In this document: positions 58,640 through 64,000 of the stretch, piece after piece
Position numbering within the stretch: the stretch's first letter is position 1
How the letters are laid out: every line of letters begins with the position of its first letter
DNA from: Bolinopsis microptera
Taxonomy: Eukaryota > Ctenophora > Tentaculata > Lobata > Bolinopsidae
Direction: 5' to 3'
DNA: 64,000 nucleotides
Assembly (NCBI RefSeq): GCF_026151205.1
Contig: NC_087073.1
Coordinates: 11,292,411-11,356,410 of the forward strand
Position numbers and translations under genes: made by a program
Notes under the pieces: generated by a model
The model's database searches: none
Told to the model about the DNA's origin: nothing
The model's input: the letters and a program-made list of their open reading frames with translations, nothing else

Positions 58640-61060
58640 TGTTCAAATTCCAATGAAAACCCCGTTCTCTGGGTTAGCGGTAAGTGTTATCTTCTTTTCT
58701 AGTATCCGTTTCCTCCGGGTATTGGTCATAGTCAGTTGAAGGTGCGGTAAAACTTGGCTACACAATCTAGCTTCCCTGATAGCAAAATGTTGTCCCTCAT
58801 ACACTGTCTGGACGGCCAGTGAATGGGGAAGTAAGTGAAGGGCTCAATTTTCTTGACAGGTTGAAATCTGTCTGGTATCGAATAGTGTGGGTCCGGCCAA
58901 TGTGCTTCAAGACTCTGTATTGGCTTCTAGTTGGTAGCATTATAATACGCTCTGAAATGATTTAATGAATAAACAAATAACAGACATTAATACGACCACA
59001 CGATCTATATATATAATACGTGGCAACGGAACGTAGTAATAAGTTCATAATTTGGATGATTTGAAAGTCCTGAATCATCTCAACTTCTCCGGGTAAACAG
59101 TATCTTTCGTTTAAACAACTTAAATACTTATAAGATGCTGTTAGTTGTGATTTAAAGAAAACTTACTCCCAGGGGATGAGAAGACCATTAATTGTAACAT
59201 GTTTTTTTCGGGCTGACTCTGTAGATAGTTGAGCAGGATGGTGAATTCTGAGGCACTCACTTAATGCACTGTTCTAGGAAAACAAAGTCTATTCAAGTCT
59301 TCGTAATCAAACTCGTCTTTTTCTCCTATACTTCGTTAACCTGGAAAGAAGTTGTACAGGGAATGATAATTTTGACTGATATAAACAGATCTCTGACTGG
59401 GGGTCCATATATTTACTATATTAGTACAGAAGCCAGAAACCCTGGATCGGAAATAGGTTCAATATAAAATTAGAGTTCCGTACCGCTCCCTCCACTCGTG
59501 TAGAGTGTACCTTGGACACAATGACGCATTATTATCGTACGGTATTAATCTATATTGTTGGTTTTTGATCATCCAATATAACATAAGGTGAGGAGAGGAC
59601 ACAAACTTTGGAGTAGCGACTAGTTAAAAAGGGCATTGATGACTTTTGTCTGTGTTATATAAATTTCTTTCAAGTTTAATTCTAAAACTGACGAAGCAAT
59701 ATTTAAAAAGCTATTATTTGTACTGGTTACCCAGTATTCAAATCTTTTGGACATGCTATCGAATCATTCACTATTTCAACGACTTCTGGGATCTTTCAGG
59801 TTGGTTTTAGGAGAAGCCAAATCGATCGACAGTTATAGCAAGTAGTCTCCATTCCAGCACCAAAAAGGCAAAGATAAGGGGTTCTGGGGGTTCATTCGCC
59901 CCCAAAAAAATGTCCTCGACTGATATTTTTGTCCGGAAAAAATTGTCTGAAGAAGACAGGAATGTGAAACTGTGAAATATTTTAGCTACAGTAATGTGAC
60001 AAGGTAGCTGAATAAAAAATATATTTTATTGCGTATAATAATTTAATTCTTATCCTACACAACCTGAAATGGTGCGGTTCGTAATATATTGTATTATACA
60101 ATTAATTCTTATATTATACTAATTTAAAACTATCCTATGCTAAATTCATTGCTTCAATGCCAGCATGGATTAATCCATCCCTCGTACCAAAAGTACTAAC
60201 AATTTAGAACATTGATGATAAAAGCAGATGAAAGGATTCGTTTTTATCAAGATCCTCCAAACACAAGATCTACCCTTTTGATGATTTTTTTTTTTGGGTG
60301 ACTAAAAACATCGTTGGAAATGCTTTCTGGTCTTCTGCGTTTTTCTTAATCCGTTCAGCTATTAAAGCTCGCTTTGTCCCCCTAACAAGTGCACAAGCAT
60401 CTTTTAACCGTTTTTTTCCTTCTCGGAATGTCCAAGGAAGCCTAAAACGAAAAAGGCCTCTTGTACGGAAATTCAATGTCAAGGCTTCAAAAAATAGTTT
60501 CCGTAGCTTTGTTAGATCGGATGTTTCAGATGATGAAATGTCCTTCAAGCTAAAACCCACAAGTACATAATACTTCTAGTGCTACCTGTTCATTGATACC
60601 CAAAATCGTCAAAGTCATTTTGGCTTTCTTTCCCTCCAAATATTGGCACACTATTTATTTCGCACTATTTGTCATGTCCCCATTAGGCATTTCAAGAAAC
60701 TTTTCCTGGATAAGCTGTGGATCAACATTTTACGCTTATAGTACCATACATCAGTTCCAGCTTTTGTAAGGCTTCCATTATGCCCCAAAGACCTTTCTCC
60801 ATACACATTAGGCCACAATTTCCCGCACGGGATCCTCCTTCAAAAAGGTTTTGTGGTCACTGAACACTTTGGAGACGACAGGAATTGAAACTGTGTCTAC
60901 CAAGGCAATACCAGGAAAGAAGATAACATAAACGTTCAGTTTCAGTTCCTTTTTAAGAGCTTCTGCTACTTGGGACATGCAAAAAGAAAAGGAGCCTTCC
61001 AGCCCATTTCTGAACCCTTTTTCCGTTTTTGATCAAATTTACAAACATTGCCAGTGACCA
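58640..61060 (-). CDS. Cytochrome P450, CYP46-like, tandem copy A (frame-broken)
   Basis: On the minus strand, N- to C-terminal: ALKKELKLNVYVIFF..PVVSKVFSDHKTFLKED (61000-60850); VFGHNGSLTKAGTDVWYYKR with the C-helix W..R (about 60800-60730); an uninterrupted stretch SSETSDLTKLRKLFFEA..IAERIKKNAEDQ (60560-60290), which matches the CYP46 segment before the I-helix; I-helix AGMETT (59858-59841); K-helix region ECLRIHPPA (about 59275-59230); and a last exon with IIMLPTEA- and FDP-like parts (58955-58640). It is a paralogue of the 47-53 kb genes with clearly different sequence. The anchor exon was not identified. Small indels break the frame in several exons. Confidence 0.75.
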
Positions 61061-61799
61061 CCTCAAGTTAAAGGAATGGGAAGACGGATAGAGAGTATGA
61101 TCTTCGCTTTAGATGATAGTAGAAAATGTGTACGTAGACGACATAGATGAACGAAAGCTGCGATCACAGCATATAAAAAACAGTCATACCATGCCTAGTA
61201 TTAGATCAAACCTAGTCAGTAAAAATTAATGTTTCAATATTCAACTGTTTCAACATACATGATACGGGAAGAGCTTCTAATATAAGGATAATATCTTTAG
61301 AGTAACAGGTACAAATCAATTCGCCACCAATAAGTTCACCATTACTTATTCGCACTTTCGAAAAAATCGTTTTTTAAAAAGCTTATTTTTCATAAGGACA
61401 AGGTGATATCTGAAGTTCGTGGAGATGTCAGCAAGAAGTCAAGAAGCCAGCTCCTGAAAGTTCGAAACAGAACTGTGTTTAAAGGGGGGAAACAAAAAAA
61501 ATTACAAAAATTACTTTATAGGCAATTTTTTCTTAGAAACCATAATCGTTAAATTAATTCAAAAATAAAAATACATTATCTGAAAACAAATGAGAAAGAA
61601 TGAATAAGTTTACTGAAAAAACATGACCAAGCTCATATTAATTTATTTAATTTAATACAGCATTTGAAAAAAATTTGAGGGTATGGCCAAATGTCTCCTA
61701 ATGAAAACTTAAGAAACATAACCAAATAATTAATAGTGGAGAATCGTGATTGTTCATAAAAAATCTAACTTGATTTACATGGTTTAATCAGGGCCCGGG
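61061..61799. other. Intergenic DNA between the tandem P450 copies
   Basis: AT-rich. It may contain the unrecognised first (anchor) exon of copy A. Nothing else was seen. Confidence 0.4.
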
Positions 61800-64000
61800 T
61801 ACGGTAAAAACATTAGTGTTCGATTCCAATGAAGACTCCGTTCTTCGGTTTAGCGGTTAGAGCAGTCTTTTTTTCAGTATCGTATCCTACGGGTAAGGGT
61901 CATAGTAGTTGATAGTCGGTTTAAACCTTGGCTAACACAACCTTCGCTTCCATGATAGCAAAATTGCTTCCCTATACACTTGTCTTGGACCGGCAGTGAA
62001 TGGAAAGTAAGTTGAAGGGCCTCAATTTTTCTTGCCAGTGCAAATCGTCTGGATCGAATTGTGTGGGTCCGGCCAAATGTGCTTCAAGACTCTGTAATGC
62101 TTCGGTTGGTAGCATTATAATACCTCTCTGAAATTGATTTAATGATAAACAAATAAAGACTATTCGACCACACGATTTCCTATAGATTAATACGTGCACT
62201 AAGTAGATAATAATTTACATATTTTGGATAATTTGAAAGTCCTGAATCATCTCAATTGCCTGGGTTACACAGAATTTTGTAAAACAACTAATTACTTACA
62301 AGATCTGTTAGGTTGTGATTGTAAAGAAAACTTAATCCCAGGGATGTGAAGGACCATAGTTGTAACATCGGTGGTTGGGGATGACTCTGCTGGATAGTTG
62401 AGCAGGAGGGGGGTGCATTCTGAGGCCACTCCATAATGCACTGTTTAGGAAACAAAGTCTATTCAGTCTTCGTAATCTCAACTCGTCTTTTCTCATATAC
62501 TTCGTAACTGGAAGTTGATACTAGACTTTAAAACACATGTCGTGATAGCGATTGTAAACCTAAGACTTCGCCACAGCACGATAATCATAAAAAATCATAA
62601 CCACTTTACAGGTTAAAGCAAATCGAGGGCAGATTGATTATCGGGGGGTTGGGACACAACACATTGACACACTTAGAATTTTATTTTTAATTTTTAAACA
62701 CCACTTGGGAAAATTTGAAAAAAATAATAACTATCTCAGACACTGTCGTCTATCACGACCCGGTTATTTTTCTATTTAATTACAATTCTTTTAAAGAGCT
62801 ATTATAGTTTGTAATGGTCACCAGTATTCGAAATCTTTTGAACATGTATCGGAAACTTTCACCTCTTTAAACGACTTTTTCTGATATTTCAGGATGTTTT
62901 AGGAGAAGCCCATATGTGATCGACATAGTTTAGCAGTGTCACCATTCCGCCACCCAAAAGCAAGAAGTCGTCGCAAATGTCATCGATTGATATTTTGTCG
63001 GAAAAAAATTGTTCCTTGAAGAGAGACAGGAATGTGACAATGGTAGCGTATACAAAATAAAAATATATTTTTCGTAATTCAGGGTTGGCCTTTTGTATGA
63101 CTTTTGGCCCACCCTGTATTTATATACAATATTTAATATCTATGTATTATTACAATTACAATTCAAAACTATCCTACGCGAATACCTGATTCAAATCACA
63201 GAAATAAAATTATATCTTCATTCCTCGCTACACAAATTTATGGTGACATCGATATAAAAGCAGATCAAAGAATTCGCTATAATCAAGATTATCACACACA
63301 AGATCCCTCCTCTTGTGATGTGATCGCTAAAAACATCGTTAGGAAATGCTTTCTGGTTCTTTGAGTTTTTCTTCATCCGTTCAGTAATAAGCTCGCATTG
63401 TCCCCCTCATCAAGGCACAAGCATATTTCAGTCGTCTTTTTATCTTTCGGAATGTCCAAGGAAGCCGAAATGAAAAGCCACCTCTATGAACGAAAATTCA
63501 TGTCAAGACTTCATAAAAATCTTTCGTAGCTTGTAAGGTCGGATGTTTCACGCATGATGAAATCGTCCTTCAGGCTAAAACCCACAAGTACATACTATTT
63601 CTAGTGCAACCCTGTTCTGCAGACCATAAATATCGTTGGCACTTTTGGCTTTCTTTCCCTCCAAATATTGGCACAATTTTTTAGCACTATTCGTCTGTCC
63701 CCATTAGGCATGTCAAGAACTTTTTTTGAAAAGCTGGATCCATCATTTTACGCTTATGAGTACCATACATCAGTTCGGCTTCTGTAAGGAGTCCTTATGT
63801 CCAAAGACCCTTTTTCCATTCACATTAGGGCCAACCTCCAGCACGAGGATCTTGTTTCAAAAAAGGTTTTGTGGTCACTGAACACTTTGGGAAACGACAG
63901 GAATTGAAACTGTGTTATACCAAGGCACACCAGGAAAGAAGATAACATAACTTTCAGTTTTCAAGTTCCTTTCTAAGAGCTTCTGTTACCTTGGAGAAGC
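61800..64000 (-). CDS. Cytochrome P450, CYP46-like, tandem copy B (frame-broken, cut by window end)
   Basis: It aligns through exons and introns with copy A, offset by about 3150 bases at the C-terminus and 3000 bases at the N-terminal part. The last exon (62140-61820) reads IIMLPTEALQSLEAH, then a shifted FDPDDL/RPF region, and an implied CIG haem loop. The K-helix lies near 62430, the pre-I-helix segment at about 63590-63300 (broken, unlike copy A), the C-helix region at about 63800-63720 and the N-terminal VSKVFSDHKTF-like part at 63910-63850. Indels are denser than in copy A. The 5' end lies right of the window. Confidence 0.7.

Noticed and set aside
60298-60570. 90-codon plus-strand frame rich in Arg/Lys/Phe
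   Set aside because: Antisense of the uninterrupted P450 exon of copy A.

Overview
The window looks like nuclear DNA from an invertebrate animal. It is AT-rich and gene-poor. Genes are split by short GT-AG introns, and the families present are metazoan: a choline transporter of the SLC5A7/CHT1 type, a class A GPCR, a COP1 ubiquitin ligase and CYP46-like cytochromes P450. Much of the rest is non-autonomous DNA transposons, foldback elements, minisatellites and vertebrate-type TTAGGG repeats. I cannot fix the phylum from the sequence.

Layout. 1-3965: the last seven exons of a CHT1-like transporter (+ strand, 5' end outside the window). 3966-16600: no recognised gene, but several dated insertions. 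These are a piggyBac-like TTAA element that is one giant palindrome (8764-11449), a 485-bp MITE with an 8-bp target duplication (11877-12361), and a foldback element at 14936-16589 that carries a second element nested inside it. 19816-21948: another TTAA element. 24560-26767: the first three coding exons of a class A GPCR (- strand). Directly upstream of its start lies a satellite of about 43 units, each containing an RFX X-box-like motif. 30598-32267: a COP1 homologue in a single exon with one frame break.

38220-43765: a layered repeat complex. A minisatellite with 39-bp units and a foldback structure with inverted TTAGGG arrays have been invaded by a 1301-bp hAT-like element (8-bp duplication), a 602-bp TA-flanked element and a 75-bp insert with a 10-bp duplication.

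44105-64000: a P450 region. A CYP46-like gene lies in each arm of a roughly 12-kb inverted repeat centred near 50180 (+ strand gene at 47.4-49.4 kb, - strand gene at 50.9-52.9 kb). Two more related P450 genes follow in tandem on the - strand (58.6-61.1 kb and 61.8-64.0 kb, the last cut by the window end). All four copies keep P450 motifs but are full of one- and two-base indels, different in each copy. That looks more like unpolished long-read consensus than ordinary pseudogene decay, so the inverted repeat itself needs checking as a possible assembly product.

There is no operon logic here. The most interesting biological signal is the X-box satellite at the GPCR promoter. The rest of the window is mainly a well-preserved record of transposon nesting.
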